Shown: piece by piece, positions 24,505-32,747 of the stretch
Layout of the letters: every line of letters begins with the position of its first letter
Numbering within the stretch: position 1 is the stretch's first letter
DNA from: Chloroflexota bacterium
GTDB taxonomy: Bacteria; Chloroflexota; Anaerolineae; Promineifilales; Promineifilaceae
Length of the DNA: 64,000 nucleotides
Reading direction: 5' to 3'
NCBI GenBank assembly: GCA_022616275.1
Contig: JAKEFB010000061.1
Location: 1 to 64,000 of the forward strand
Notes under the pieces: model-generated
Database searches by the model: none
The model's input: only the letters and a program-made list of their open reading frames with translations
Told to the model about the DNA's origin: nothing
Translations under genes and position numbers: made by a program

Positions 24505-25041
24505 CTTAACCTGGCCGGTGAGCTGGCTGTAGACGCCACTCCACAAAAAGACCAGGCCCAGCATGACGAGCAGCCAGCCCAACACGGCCGGCTGCTGCCC
24601 GACGAGTTCGCCCAGGCTGCCCAACCCCTGCCAGAAAGCGCCCAGGATGGCCTGAATAATGCGGGCCACCTGCCCGGCCGCCTGGATCAGGCTGCGGACA
24701 AAGGCCGGCTGGGCCAGGGCGGGGGCCAACAGGCTGATAAGCCAGGCCACTACCAACAGGGGGGCCAGGCCGCTCACCAGCAGCAGGCCATAAATGGCAC
24801 TGATGGCCCACAGCCGGTAGCGCCGGTTGGGCAGGCGGGCCAACGTCCGCTGGGTGAAACCGGCCGCCGGGCTGAGGGCCGGCGTTTGTTGGAAGAGGGT
24901 ATGGATGGCCTGGATCGCCTGCCACTCTCGTGCGCATCGAGTACAGTGGTGCAGGTGAGCCGCCATTTCCCGGCGTTCTGGCTCACCAAGCTCGCCGTCC
25001 AGGGCCTCCATCATCAGCAGATAAATTTCGTTGTGTTCCAT
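24496..25041 (-). CDS. Anti-sigma factor with zf-HC2 domain
   Basis: The 181-residue protein begins with the zinc anti-sigma motif (AAHLHHCTRCAREW, HxxxCxxC, about residues 28-41), where such proteins bind and inhibit their ECF sigma factor. Two or three membrane helices follow (about 78-110 and 150-172), placing the sigma-binding end in the cytoplasm. It is directly downstream of the sigma gene, 19-22 bp after its stop, the standard arrangement. A GTG one codon earlier (25044) is an alternative start. Confidence 0.85.
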   Translation of the reverse strand: MEHNEIYLLMMEALDGELGEPERREMAAHLHHCTRCAREWQAIQAIHTLFQQTPALSPAAGFTQRTLARLPNRRYRLWAISAIYGLLLVSGLAPLLVVAWLISLLAPALAQPAFVRSLIQAAGQVARIIQAILGAFWQGLGSLGELVGQQPAVLGWLLVMLGLVFLWSGVYSQLTGQVKVE

Positions 25042-25063
25042 CACTTATCTCATTCTCTCCTGA

Positions 25064-25660
25064 TCAGGCGTACGCTTCGGCGGTTTCCTGGGTAATTCCC
25101 AGTTGCAGGCCCGCCTCGGCTAGCTCACGGCGGGCTCGGAAAAGACGTGATTTGATAGCGCTGACCGTCGTCTGCATCACGGCGGCAATTTCCTCGTAAG
25201 ACATGTCGTACCAATAGCGCAGAACAACGGCCTGCCGGTACTCCGGCTCCAGCGCAGCCAGCAATTGCTGCACCAGTTCCTGTTGTTCGTTATCCATGGC
25301 GTGGGCCTCAGGCCCGGTTGATCGTTCAGACATAAGCGCCGGATGTGGCGGCAACGGCTCGTCCAGGGACAGGAACTGCGCCCGCCGCTTACGTAACTGG
25401 TCAATACAGTAGTTCGAGGCAATAGAGAGCATCCAGGTACTGAATTTTTGGGACGGGTCGTAGCTTTCTAACCTCAGGTAAGCGCGAATAAAAGCTTCTT
25501 GCGCTGCCTGTTCCGCCTCGGCCGCATTCCCTAACATCCGGTACGCCAGGTTAAAGACTGGCGTCTGGTACGCTTCAATCAATTTGCCGAACGCTTCTTT
25601 ATCACCACGTCTGGCCTGTTCCAGCCAGCGTTGTTCCTCATCGAAGCCCTGGTATTTCAT
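25064..25660 (-). CDS. ECF RNA polymerase sigma factor (SigE/SigW-like)
   Basis: A 198-residue group 4 sigma-70 factor. Region 2 spans about 13-85 (LIEAYQTPVFNLAYRMLGN, AQEAFIRAYLRLESYDPSQKFSTWMLSIASNYCIDQLRKRR) and region 4 about 125-180 (YRQAVVLRYWYDMSYEEIAAVMQTTVSAIKSRLFRARREL), joined by an acidic linker. With the membrane anti-sigma just downstream it should respond to an envelope signal. A good extended -10 lies upstream, so the operon can be read by the housekeeping sigma. Start ATG at 25660. Confidence 0.92.
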   Translation of the reverse strand: MKYQGFDEEQRWLEQARRGDKEAFGKLIEAYQTPVFNLAYRMLGNAAEAEQAAQEAFIRAYLRLESYDPSQKFSTWMLSIASNYCIDQLRKRRAQFLSLDEPLPPHPALMSERSTGPEAHAMDNEQQELVQQLLAALEPEYRQAVVLRYWYDMSYEEIAAVMQTTVSAIKSRLFRARRELAEAGLQLGITQETAEAYA

Positions 25661-25688
25661 CTCCCGACACTTTTGCCACTCTTTACGC

Positions 25689-25694
25689 AGTATA
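25689..25694 (-). promoter_or_regulatory. Extended -10 of the ECF sigma operon
   Basis: On the minus strand the sequence reads TGTTATACT, an extended -10 (TGnTATACT), ending 28 bp before the ATG. The -35 match is poor, as usual for extended -10 promoters. Confidence 0.45.
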
Positions 25695-25724
25695 ACAGAA
25701 AAAGTTGTACAGACTGGGTAGAGA

Positions 25725-25775
25725 AAACCCCGCAGGTTGGGGCACGAAGCGTGCCCTCAGAAACCTGCGGGGTTT
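25725..25775. repeat. 51-bp palindromic element, copy A
   Basis: Outer arms AAACCCCGCAGGTT (25725-25738) and AACCTGCGGGGTTT (25762-25775) are perfect inverted repeats. They enclose an inner hairpin GGGGCACG-AAG-CGTGCCC and a CTCAGA spacer. This copy is intergenic, between the sigma gene and the methyltransferase. Other copies lie at 33228, 35375 (enlarged) and 54303. Confidence 0.85.
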
Positions 25776-25813
25776 GGCGTAGGCGAGCCGCTGTTTTATA
25801 ATGCCCGGCAACT

Positions 25814-26623
25814 ATGGAAAGTGAGGAGCAAAAATCCCTTCCTTCGACACTTTATACGGAAGAATATTTCCTCACCGCCTGTGAAGGGTACGACATCTTC
25901 CTGGAATCGGAAGGGCGGCACCTGTCCCGGCGGTTGAAAGACGCCTTTGCCGTCGCCGACGTCCGGCCGGGTATGCGCCTGCTCGACGTGGGCTGCGGCC
26001 GGGGTGAAATCGTCCGCCACTGCCTGCGCCTGGGAATTGAGGCTTACGGGATTGACTATTCCGAGGTAGCCACCTTGATGACTCGCGACGTGATTCACCA
26101 GGAGCGGGAGTCCAACCAGGGCCGGGGCGTAGCTGGCGTTTGCCGGGGCGACGCCAAGCGTCTGCCTTTTCCCAATGGCGCTTTCGACCGGGTGTTGATG
26201 TTCGACGTGGTCGAACACCTTTATCCCTGGGAGCTGCACCAGGCCATGCTGGAAGTGCGGCGGGTACTCAAGCCGGACGGCCGCTTTATCGTTCACACCG
26301 CGCCCAACCGCTGGTACGACGCCTACGCCTACCCGGCCGTCCGCTTTTTCCGCCGCCTGCTGGGCCAGGGCAAGAATTACCCCAAAGACCCCCGGGCTAT
26401 CATTCCTGTGAACCAGGACGTCCACGTCAACGAGCAGGATATGCGTAGCATGCGCCGGGCCTTACGAGCCGCCGGCTTCAAGAGCAAAGTCTGGCTAGAC
26501 AGCCCGCCTCAGCAGCGAGAGGAAAACTTGATGATGGCCGGGCTCCGTTTTATTGTTTTTAACGTTCCCCCCTTCCGCTGGTTTTTTGAGCGTGAACTCT
26601 TTGCCGTAGCCGAGAAGCGGTAG
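25814..26623 (+). CDS. Class I SAM-dependent methyltransferase
   Basis: A 269-residue cytosolic protein with a standard methyltransferase core: motif I LLDVGCGRGEIV near residue 58, EAYGIDYSEV (motif II), CRGDAKRLPF (motif III), DRVLMFDVVEHL and RRVLKPDGRFIVHTAPN. The C-terminal 90 residues are specific to the subgroup. The product is unknown; its stop directly abuts the start of a GT39-like gene (TAG GTG), so the pair is translationally coupled and probably acts on a glycan or lipid carrier. Confidence 0.85.
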   Translation: MESEEQKSLPSTLYTEEYFLTACEGYDIFLESEGRHLSRRLKDAFAVADVRPGMRLLDVGCGRGEIVRHCLRLGIEAYGIDYSEVATLMTRDVIHQERESNQGRGVAGVCRGDAKRLPFPNGAFDRVLMFDVVEHLYPWELHQAMLEVRRVLKPDGRFIVHTAPNRWYDAYAYPAVRFFRRLLGQGKNYPKDPRAIIPVNQDVHVNEQDMRSMRRALRAAGFKSKVWLDSPPQQREENLMMAGLRFIVFNVPPFRWFFERELFAVAEKR

Positions 26624-28648
26624 GTGAAAAAATATCTGCCTGTTCTGCTGGTCCTGCTCCTGGCTTTTGCCTGGCGCACCTACCAGTTGACCGAAATTCC
26701 GCCTGGCCTGACCCACGACGAAGCCAACCACGGCCGCGACGCCATGAACGTCCTGGACGGGGTGCTGCTCTTTTACTTTCCGCTCAATTACGGCAGCGAG
26801 CCGCTCTACAATTACCTGGTCGCCGGCAATATGGCCCTGCTGGGCGAGCGCCTTTTGGCCTTGCGACTGGTCAACGTTTTCTTTGGCCTGCTGGCTATAG
26901 CCGCCACGTATCGTTGGGCGCGCCGGGCGTTGGACCCGGCCACTGCCCTGCTGGGCGCCGCCCTCCTGGCTCTCTCTTTCTGGCCGCTGGCCAGCAGCCG
27001 CCAGGCGCTGCGGGCTGGCGCGTTGCCTTTCCTGGTTGCCGGGTCGGTTCTTTTCTTCTGGGCGCTTCTCTGCCGGGCCGGCCGTCATGCACCTCCCGGT
27101 TGGGCGCGCCCGGTCTGGGGGGCGGTGGCCGGTCTGGCCCTCTGCCTGGCCGCCGCGCTGCACACCTACCTGGCCGCCCGCATCTGGTGGCTGCTGTTCC
27201 CGCTGTTTCTCCTTTACCTGGCGCTGGCCCACCGGCCGCTCTTCGGCCGGGTCTGGCGGCCGGTGGTGGCCGGCGTAATCGCGGCCTGGCTGCTGACCGT
27301 GCCTATGTTTGCCTACGTGCAGGCCCACCCGGAAGCAGAGACACGCCTGCAGATGTTAGACGGCCCGCTGCTCAGCCTGGCCCAGGGCGACCTGGCTCCG
27401 CTGTTGAATAACGCCGGCCGGGCGGCGCTGGCCTTTGTTGTTCCCGGCTTTGGCGACCAGTTTCTGGCCTACAACATCCCTGGCCGGCCAGTGCTGGACC
27501 AGGTGACGGCGCTGTTTTTTCTCTGTGGCCTGGTGGTTTGCCTGGGGCGCTGGCGCCGACCGGCTTATGCGTTTCTGTTGCTCTGGTTTGGCGTGGGTAT
27601 CATTCCCTCGCTGCTCACCGGCCCCACGGCCAACACCACCCGCAACCTGGGCGCGCTGTCGGCCACTTACCTGCTGCCGGCTGTGGGTTTTGTCGTCCTG
27701 GCCCGTTGGCTGGAACGCCGCGCCGGTCTTCAGCGACCGGCGCTGGCTCGCCTGGTTGTTGGCCTGCTCCTGGGCGGCTGGCTGGCCTGGGTCGGCTGGG
27801 GCACGGCCCGGGATTACTTTGTGCGCTGGGGCCACTCTCCCGAGGTACGCGCCGCCTACCAGCACACCCTGGTGGAGGCGCTGGCCACCTTGGTGGCCGA
27901 GGCCCGGGACGGCCCCGTCGTGGTCTCCTCGGTCTATCCTGGTGCGGCGCACGATCCGTCCATTGCCCGTGTCTTGCTCTCCGGGCAGACGGCCGGCTTG
28001 CGTTGGGTGGACGCCCGCTACGCTCTGCTCTTCCCCGGTGGGCAACCGTCCCTGGCCGTTGTGTCTTCCGCCACGCCGCTCCACCCGGCTCTGGCTCGTC
28101 TGGCCCGGCCGCTGCAAACGGTGTCCCTGCGGCCGGATGACCTGGACCCGGCCTTCACCCTGTACCAGTTGCAGGTGGAGGGCGGGTGGTTACCAGCCGG
28201 GCCAGCCAGTGCGCCGGCCGGGGCCATGAACTTTGGCGATGCCGTTTACCTGATCGGGGGGCGCTGGCTGGCCGAAAACGTCCGGCCGGGAGAAACGGCC
28301 GAATTGCTGACGGCCTGGCGGGTGGTAGATCCGGCGCGGGTGGGGCCGCGCGTGCCGCCGGCCTTTGAGACTGAGGTCGTTTTTTTCACTCACGTATACG
28401 ATCCGGCCGGAAACATCGTGGCCCAACGAGACGCCCTGGACGCGCCGTCGTGGGGCTGGCAGCCGGGCGATGTGATCCTTCAGCTTCATCCAGTGTACGT
28501 CCCTCTGGAAACAGCGCCCGGTATTTATGAAACGGCCGTCGGCATCTACGACCGCGCCTCCGGCGCTCGCCTGCCTGCCCTGGCGGCCGGCGGCGCCGTT
28601 GCCGGCGACCAGGCAATTGTTGTACCATTGCGCGTTAGCCTGGAATAA
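26624..28648 (+). CDS. GT39-like membrane glycosyltransferase (copy 1)
   Basis: A 674-residue GT-C fold protein with about eleven membrane helices up to residue 400 and a soluble C-terminal part. After helix 1 comes LTHDEANHG with the Asp-Glu pair (32-33) that in the ArnT/PMT class binds metal or the phospho-sugar. It uses a polyprenyl-phosphate sugar donor by analogy. The C-terminal 130 residues look like a beta sandwich and recur in the copy at 32766. The GTG start at 26624 follows the preceding stop without a gap. In the loop near residue 140 this copy has no palindromic insertion (GRHAPPGWARP), unlike the other two. Confidence 0.85.
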   Translation: MKKYLPVLLVLLLAFAWRTYQLTEIPPGLTHDEANHGRDAMNVLDGVLLFYFPLNYGSEPLYNYLVAGNMALLGERLLALRLVNVFFGLLAIAATYRWARRALDPATALLGAALLALSFWPLASSRQALRAGALPFLVAGSVLFFWALLCRAGRHAPPGWARPVWGAVAGLALCLAAALHTYLAARIWWLLFPLFLLYLALAHRPLFGRVWRPVVAGVIAAWLLTVPMFAYVQAHPEAETRLQMLDGPLLSLAQGDLAPLLNNAGRAALAFVVPGFGDQFLAYNIPGRPVLDQVTALFFLCGLVVCLGRWRRPAYAFLLLWFGVGIIPSLLTGPTANTTRNLGALSATYLLPAVGFVVLARWLERRAGLQRPALARLVVGLLLGGWLAWVGWGTARDYFVRWGHSPEVRAAYQHTLVEALATLVAEARDGPVVVSSVYPGAAHDPSIARVLLSGQTAGLRWVDARYALLFPGGQPSLAVVSSATPLHPALARLARPLQTVSLRPDDLDPAFTLYQLQVEGGWLPAGPASAPAGAMNFGDAVYLIGGRWLAENVRPGETAELLTAWRVVDPARVGPRVPPAFETEVVFFTHVYDPAGNIVAQRDALDAPSWGWQPGDVILQLHPVYVPLETAPGIYETAVGIYDRASGARLPALAAGGAVAGDQAIVVPLRVSLE

Positions 28649-28668
28649 TTCGGTGCCTTTTCATTGAT

Positions 28669-29862
28669 ATGAGTTTTGAAACGCTAAAAGAAACGTGGAA
28701 CAGGCTGGGTGAAGTTGATCCATTGTGGGCCATTCTAACCAGCCCGGACGCCGAAGGGGGCCGGTGGGACTTACAGCAGTTCCTGGCTTCCGGTAAGGCA
28801 GAAATTGAGTGCATCCTGGAGGAGATCCGCCTCCTGGGCTTCTCCTTAACTTTCGGCAAAGCCCTTGACTTTGGCTGTGGAGTCGGCCGGCTGACCCAGG
28901 CCTTGGGCAATCATTTCCAGGAATGCCACGGCGTTGATATTGCCGCCTCCATGATTGACCTGGCCAACCGGCTCAACGAAAAGCCGTCGCGGGTCGTCTA
29001 CCACCTGAACCAGGCGGAAGACCTGGCCCGCTTTGCCGACAACACCTTTGACTTCATTTACTCGCGGATCGTACTGCAGCATATGGCTCCGGCCTATAGC
29101 AAAAAGTACATGGCTGAGTTTCTGCGCCTGGTAAAGCCCGACGGGCTGGTCGCCTTCCAGGTGCCGGCCGGTCCGGCCTCAGTGGTAGGGACGGGCCCAG
29201 AAGCAATAGCCGGGCTACTGCAACCATCCGGCCGTTTTGTTGCCTCCCTGGTGACGGCCGAAACGGCGTTAGAACTCCAGGCGAACGAACAGCGCGACCT
29301 GGCCGTACGCGTTCATAACGCCAGCCGGTCCACCTGGTCTATTGAAGAGACCCCCGGCGGCCGGCCGGCCGTCACGCTGGGGAATCATTGGCTTGACGAG
29401 AATGGCCGCACCATACAGCTTGACGACGGCCGGACCCCGCTTCCGGTCACATTACAGCCAGGCGAAGCGGTCGAAGTCGTTCTGACTATAACAGCTCCCC
29501 ATACAGGGGGCCGTTACCGGCTGGAACTGGACCTGGTCCAGGAGCAGGTTGCCTGGTTTAGTGATAAGGGCAATCAGGGGCCGGTGCTGCCCGTCACTGT
29601 GCTGGGTCCGGCAGAGGAGCCAGCGACCAGGCCAAGGGCCTTCCCAACGGCTGACCCTCCAATACGCCTGGCCCAACTCCTTGGGCGGCTGCGCGGCCGC
29701 CGGCCGCCGGCCGGCGCCAAACCCCAATTTGAGATGCATGGCGTTCTGCCGGCCGAGGTGGTGAAAGCGGTGCGGGCCAGCCAGGGCCGGCTGGTAGCGG
29801 TGCAACAGGATGGCTCGGCCGGGCGGGAGTGGCAGAGCTACTTTTATTACGCCACCAAATAG
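28669..29862 (+). CDS. SAM-dependent methyltransferase with C-terminal beta-sandwich-like domain
   Basis: A 397-residue protein. Residues about 45-165 are a class I methyltransferase (ALDFGCGVGRLTQALG motif I, HGVDIAASMI, AEDLARFADNTFDFIYSRIVLQHM, LRLVKPDGLVAFQ). Residues about 200-310 look like a beta sandwich (LAVRVHNASRSTWSIEE and ITAPHTGGRYRLELDLVQEQVAWF), a pattern seen in glycan-cluster proteins. The tail has unknown structure. It lies between a glycosyltransferase and a sortase, suggesting surface glycan modification. Confidence 0.78.
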   Translation: MSFETLKETWNRLGEVDPLWAILTSPDAEGGRWDLQQFLASGKAEIECILEEIRLLGFSLTFGKALDFGCGVGRLTQALGNHFQECHGVDIAASMIDLANRLNEKPSRVVYHLNQAEDLARFADNTFDFIYSRIVLQHMAPAYSKKYMAEFLRLVKPDGLVAFQVPAGPASVVGTGPEAIAGLLQPSGRFVASLVTAETALELQANEQRDLAVRVHNASRSTWSIEETPGGRPAVTLGNHWLDENGRTIQLDDGRTPLPVTLQPGEAVEVVLTITAPHTGGRYRLELDLVQEQVAWFSDKGNQGPVLPVTVLGPAEEPATRPRAFPTADPPIRLAQLLGRLRGRRPPAGAKPQFEMHGVLPAEVVKAVRASQGRLVAVQQDGSAGREWQSYFYYATK

Positions 29863-29868
29863 GCCAGG

Positions 29869-29934
29869 AACCTCCCGGAAGTTCAAGCGATGGTCGCCGG
29901 GCCGCCCGGCGCAATCGCCAACTTCCGTGAGCTT
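29869..29934. repeat. 66-bp palindromic element, copy 1
   Basis: Outer arms AACCTCCCGGAAGTT (29869-29883) and AACTTCCGTGAGCTT (29920-29934) with an inner GCCGGGCCGCCCGGC hairpin. It is the most divergent of the 66-bp copies that keep full length, and lies 7 bp after the methyltransferase stop. Confidence 0.8.
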
Positions 29935-29964
29935 TTGCCAATAACCGGGTATTTGTTGTACTAT
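29935..29964 (+). promoter_or_regulatory. Promoter of the sortase gene
   Basis: TTGCCA at 29935-29940 and TACTAT at 29959-29964 with an 18-bp spacer. Transcription would start about 2 bp before the ATG at 29974, so the mRNA may be leaderless; no Shine-Dalgarno is present there. Confidence 0.5.
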
Positions 29965-29973
29965 TACAATAGA

Positions 29974-30972
29974 ATGAGGGATAAGGGTTTCGTCGAGGAA
30001 TTGACGGTTGAGGAACTGGAAGAACTGCTATACCGCAAGAAGCGGGCTGAACGCCGCTTGCGGTTGCTGCGGATGAAGCGGGAAGGCCGGCTGGTGGACG
30101 TGGCCGGGCTGCCGCCGCCTGAGCCTACACCCCCCCTATTCCGGCCGGAGGCCATGCCAACGGGAGCACTCCAACGTTACTCCCTGGACAGCGGCAATGG
30201 CGCCCAGGAGCGCACCGAAGCCGGCCGGCCAGCCGGGGAAGAGCCGGTCCAGTGGGGCTGGGTGGCCAATAAACTGTTGCTGTTCGTCGAAATTGTGGCC
30301 GTCACCGGGCTGCTCGTCATCGGTTTTATGGTCTGGGGGGGCTACCGCCAGTTAAACCAGGAGATTGCCCAGGTGCAAGAGGCGCAGAGCGCCAGCGTGG
30401 CTTTGCCAACGGCCACGCCAACGCCGGTCATTGACGTGGTGGTCTTACCTGGCGGCCACAAGCGCATTGACGGCCGGGCTATCCCTGGCGAATCGGGCAA
30501 TATCCCCGAGCATTTGCTGCCCCTCGTCAACGCCTACGTGCCACCGCCGATTCCTACGCCCGGCCCGGAACAGGCCCGCCGCATCCAGATTCCGGCTATT
30601 AACATAGACAAGCCTATCGTCCAGGGCGACGACTGGGAGCAACTGAAAAAGGGCGTGGGCCAACACATCGGCTCGGCGCTGCCCGGCCGGCCGGGCAACC
30701 TGGTTTTGTCGGCCCACAACGACATCTTTGGCGAAATCTTTCGCCACCTGGACGAACTAACGCCAGGCGACGAAATTATTATTTCCACCGAGCGCCAGGA
30801 TTACATTTACGTCGTTCGTGAAGTCCAGGTAGTCGAGCCAACCGAAGTAGGGGTGATGGACCCCACGTCCTACTCCAGCGCCACGCTCATTTCCTGTTAT
30901 CCGTACCTGGTAAATAACAAGCGCATCGTCATTTTTGCCGACCTGGCGACCACAGGATCACCTGATGGCTAA
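29974..30972 (+). CDS. Sortase (class D/E-like) with long cytoplasmic N-terminus
   Basis: A 332-residue protein. Residues 1-100 are charged (helix-rich EELTVEELEELLYRKKRAERRLRLLRMK, then a Pro stretch), one membrane helix follows (about 108-130), then the sortase domain (about 200-328). The catalytic triad is present: His in VLSAHNDI, Cys in LISCYPY, Arg in NNKRIVIF. A sortase should cleave and attach a surface protein; no LPxTG substrate is visible here. The ATG at 29974 is chosen because the longer frame starts inside a palindromic repeat and the promoter ends just upstream of it. It overlaps the next small gene by 8 bp. Confidence 0.88.
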   Translation: MRDKGFVEELTVEELEELLYRKKRAERRLRLLRMKREGRLVDVAGLPPPEPTPPLFRPEAMPTGALQRYSLDSGNGAQERTEAGRPAGEEPVQWGWVANKLLLFVEIVAVTGLLVIGFMVWGGYRQLNQEIAQVQEAQSASVALPTATPTPVIDVVVLPGGHKRIDGRAIPGESGNIPEHLLPLVNAYVPPPIPTPGPEQARRIQIPAINIDKPIVQGDDWEQLKKGVGQHIGSALPGRPGNLVLSAHNDIFGEIFRHLDELTPGDEIIISTERQDYIYVVREVQVVEPTEVGVMDPTSYSSATLISCYPYLVNNKRIVIFADLATTGSPDG

Positions 30973-31162
30973 GAAAGTTCGCCGCGTTCGCCGGCCGCCT
31001 GTCGAGGAAACAGCAGCAGTCGTTGTGCCAGCCAGGCCGGCGCCGTCTCATGAGGAGGAGCTACGGGAGGCGTACGCCTACGTCCTCCGGGACCTGCGCC
31101 GTGTCTTTATCCTGGCCGTAGCCATGTTTCTCCTGTTGATTATCTTAAACCTGGTGTTGTGA
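30965..31162 (+). CDS. Small membrane protein, 65 aa
   Basis: A basic N-terminus (AKKVRRVRRP), an acidic middle (EEELREAYAYVLRDLRR) and one C-terminal membrane helix (VFILAVAMFLLLIILNLVL) make a single-pass tail-type protein. Its ATG overlaps the end of the sortase gene (ATGGCTAA), so it is coupled to it and may assist it. The family is not recognised. Confidence 0.7.
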   Translation: MAKKVRRVRRPPVEETAAVVVPARPAPSHEEELREAYAYVLRDLRRVFILAVAMFLLLIILNLVL

Positions 31163-31167
31163 GGAGA

Positions 31168-31233
31168 AACCTCCCGGAGGTTTAAGCGGTGGTCGTCGGG
31201 CTGCCCGACGCAACTGCTAACCTCCGGGAGGTT
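31168..31233. repeat. 66-bp palindromic element, copy 2
   Basis: Outer arms AACCTCCCGGAGGTT (31168-31182) and AACCTCCGGGAGGTT (31219-31233) pair perfectly, and CGTCGGG-CTG-CCCGACG forms an inner hairpin. It lies between the small membrane protein and the infC promoter. Confidence 0.85.
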
Positions 31234-31256
31234 GGGTCATTCAAGGGGGATTATTA

Positions 31257-31285
31257 TTGACGCTCCTCCTGGCTTGTGCTATCAT
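31257..31285 (+). promoter_or_regulatory. Promoter of infC-rpmI-rplT
   Basis: TTGACG (31257-31262) and TATCAT (31280-31285) with a 17-bp spacer, a good sigma-70 promoter. Start is expected near 31292, giving a leader of about 68 nt. Confidence 0.75.
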
Positions 31286-31294
31286 GTGCAGGCA

Positions 31295-31321
31295 ATCCGG
31301 CTCGACAGCCGGATGCTTTTT
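31295..31321 (+). terminator. Attenuator-like terminator in the infC leader
   Basis: ATCCGGCT (31295-31302), loop CGAC, AGCCGGAT (31307-31314), then GC and five T with a TGTTGTTT run-on. It sits within the first 30 nt of the predicted transcript, before infC. This fits transcription attenuation of a ribosomal operon. The effector, if any, cannot be told. Confidence 0.7.
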
Positions 31322-31359
31322 GTTGTTTAGGCGGTTCACGTTTAGGAGAGAGGTAATCT

Positions 31360-31878
31360 ATCAACACGAACACAATAAATTATCAAATCAACAACCGGAT
31401 ACGCGCTCGAGAGGTCCGGCTCATTGACGATAAGGGCACCAACCATGGTGTCGTACCAATTCAACAAGCACTTGAACTGGCGAGACAGGCCGGGCTCGAT
31501 CTGGTGGAAGTGGCCCCTAACGCCAGGCCACCTGTTGTCCGGGTGATGGATTACGGGAAGTTTATTTACGAAAAGACTCGCCGTGAACGTGAGGCCCGCA
31601 AACATCAAAAGCAGGTCGAAATTAAAACAATTAAACTCAGCCCCAAAATTGCCGAATTTCACCGGGAATTGAACGTCCGCCGCGCCCGCGAATGGCTGCA
31701 AGAAGGCAAAAAGGTGAAAGTGGTGGTAAAATTTAAGGGGCGGGAAATTACCTACCCGGAGCTAGGTCGGGAAATGATGGAGAGCGTCGCCAGAGATCTG
31801 GAAGACGTGGCGACAGTAGAGCAAAGACCAAACCTGGAAGGTTGGTCTATGGTGATGCTGCTCTCCCCAGTTAGTTAA
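31360..31878 (+). CDS. infC: Translation initiation factor IF-3, AUC start codon
   Basis: IF-3 binds the 30S subunit and proofreads initiation. The 172-residue product shows the full family pattern: INNRIRAREVRLID at the N-terminus, LDLVEVAPNARPPVVRVMDYGK, then the C-domain with EIKTIKLSPKI and KVKVVVKFKGRE. No ATG, GTG or TTG exists before the conserved N-domain. In frame, TAA at 31354 is followed by TCT and ATC at 31360, and the Shine-Dalgarno GGAGAGAGG ends 6 nt before that ATC. I therefore place the start at AUC. E. coli infC starts with AUU, which IF-3 itself discriminates against, giving autoregulation. The first gene of infC-rpmI-rplT. Confidence 0.92.
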   Translation: MNTNTINYQINNRIRAREVRLIDDKGTNHGVVPIQQALELARQAGLDLVEVAPNARPPVVRVMDYGKFIYEKTRREREARKHQKQVEIKTIKLSPKIAEFHRELNVRRAREWLQEGKKVKVVVKFKGREITYPELGREMMESVARDLEDVATVEQRPNLEGWSMVMLLSPVS

Positions 31879-31974
31879 GCTCCACTTTAAACAGAAAAAA
31901 GGTAGGGTGAGAGAGGCAGGAGTTGGCTCCTCGATGGCCTGTCTCGCCTTTGCGTCAAGAAAGGAATAATTATT

Positions 31975-32208
31975 ATGGCAAAGTATAAGCTAAAGACCTA
32001 CAAGGCGGCCGCCAAGCGGTTTCGTATGACCAAAAACGGCAAAATTTTGCGCGTTCAGGGTGGCAAGAGCCACCTGCGCCGCCGAAAGTCGCAGCGTGTT
32101 AAGTTCTTGCTGCGGCAAAACCTGGAAGTAACTGCTCCGGGCGCCAAGCGGCGCATCAAGCGCCTCGTCCCCTACATGAGGCAATATAAGGCCAATCCGC
32201 CCAGATAA
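31975..32208 (+). CDS. rpmI: 50S ribosomal protein L35
   Basis: A 77-residue basic protein with the L35 pattern (KYKLKTYKAAAKRFRMTKNGKILR, then SHLRRRKSQRVKFLLRQ). The C-terminus is about ten residues longer than usual. The 96-bp gap after infC carries a GAGAGGCAGG / CCTGTCTC stem that could be a regulatory or processing site. A GGAA-type site lies before the ATG. Confidence 0.95.
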   Translation: MAKYKLKTYKAAAKRFRMTKNGKILRVQGGKSHLRRRKSQRVKFLLRQNLEVTAPGAKRRIKRLVPYMRQYKANPPR

Positions 32209-32265
32209 AGAATAGAGCACAAAAGTTTTGTGCTCCGTTCTTGATAAAGTGTGAGGTAAAAAGAA

Positions 32266-32619
32266 ATGCGCGTAAAAGGTGGGACGGTAACACGCCGCCG
32301 TCACAAGAAAATCATTAACATGGTCAAGGGCCAGTGGGGGACGCGCGGCCGGCTCTTCCGCCGCTCCAACGAGGCCATGATGAAATCGTACTCGTACGCT
32401 TATCGCGACCGTCGCAACCGGCGCCGCGATTTGCGCCGCCTGTGGATTGCCCGGATTAACGCGGCCAGCCGGGCCAACGGCCTGTCCTACAGCCAGTTGA
32501 TCCACGGCCTGAAGATCGCCAATGTCCAACTAGACCGCAAAGTTATGGCCGACATCGCTGCCCGAGACCAGGTAGCCTTTGCCAGCCTGGCAGACGTTGC
32601 CAAGCAAGCGCTGGCTTAA
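32266..32619 (+). CDS. rplT: 50S ribosomal protein L20
   Basis: A 117-residue L20 with RVKGGTVTRRRHKKIINMVKGQWGTRGRLFRRSNEAMMKSYSYAYRDRRNRRR and the C-terminal WIARINAASRANGLSYSQLIHGL. L20 organises 23S rRNA and in several bacteria represses its own operon. A GAGCACAAAA-G-TTTTGTGCTC hairpin lies between rpmI and rplT (32215-32235). Confidence 0.96.
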   Translation: MRVKGGTVTRRRHKKIINMVKGQWGTRGRLFRRSNEAMMKSYSYAYRDRRNRRRDLRRLWIARINAASRANGLSYSQLIHGLKIANVQLDRKVMADIAARDQVAFASLADVAKQALA

Positions 32620-32639
32620 GACATTTTTTGCACCACCGG

Positions 32640-32679
32640 ACGCCACGCCTGCCCGCCAGGCGTGGCGTTTTTCTTTTGG
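32640..32679 (+). terminator. Rho-independent terminator of infC-rpmI-rplT
   Basis: ACGCCACGCCTG (32640-32651), loop CCCGC, CAGGCGTGGCGT (32657-32668), then TTTTCTTTT. A textbook intrinsic terminator. Confidence 0.92.
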
Positions 32680-32681
32680 TG

Positions 32682-32747
32682 AACCTGCCGGAGGTTGGCG
32701 GTTGCGCCGGGCGGCCCGACGACCACCGCTTGAACCTCCGGGAGGTT
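32682..32747. repeat. 66-bp palindromic element, copy 3
   Basis: Outer arms AACCTGCCGGAGGTT (32682-32696) and AACCTCCGGGAGGTT (32733-32747), with one mismatch. It is in the opposite orientation to copy 2, so the two bracket the infC operon. It is open in the frame of the following glycosyltransferase. Confidence 0.85.
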
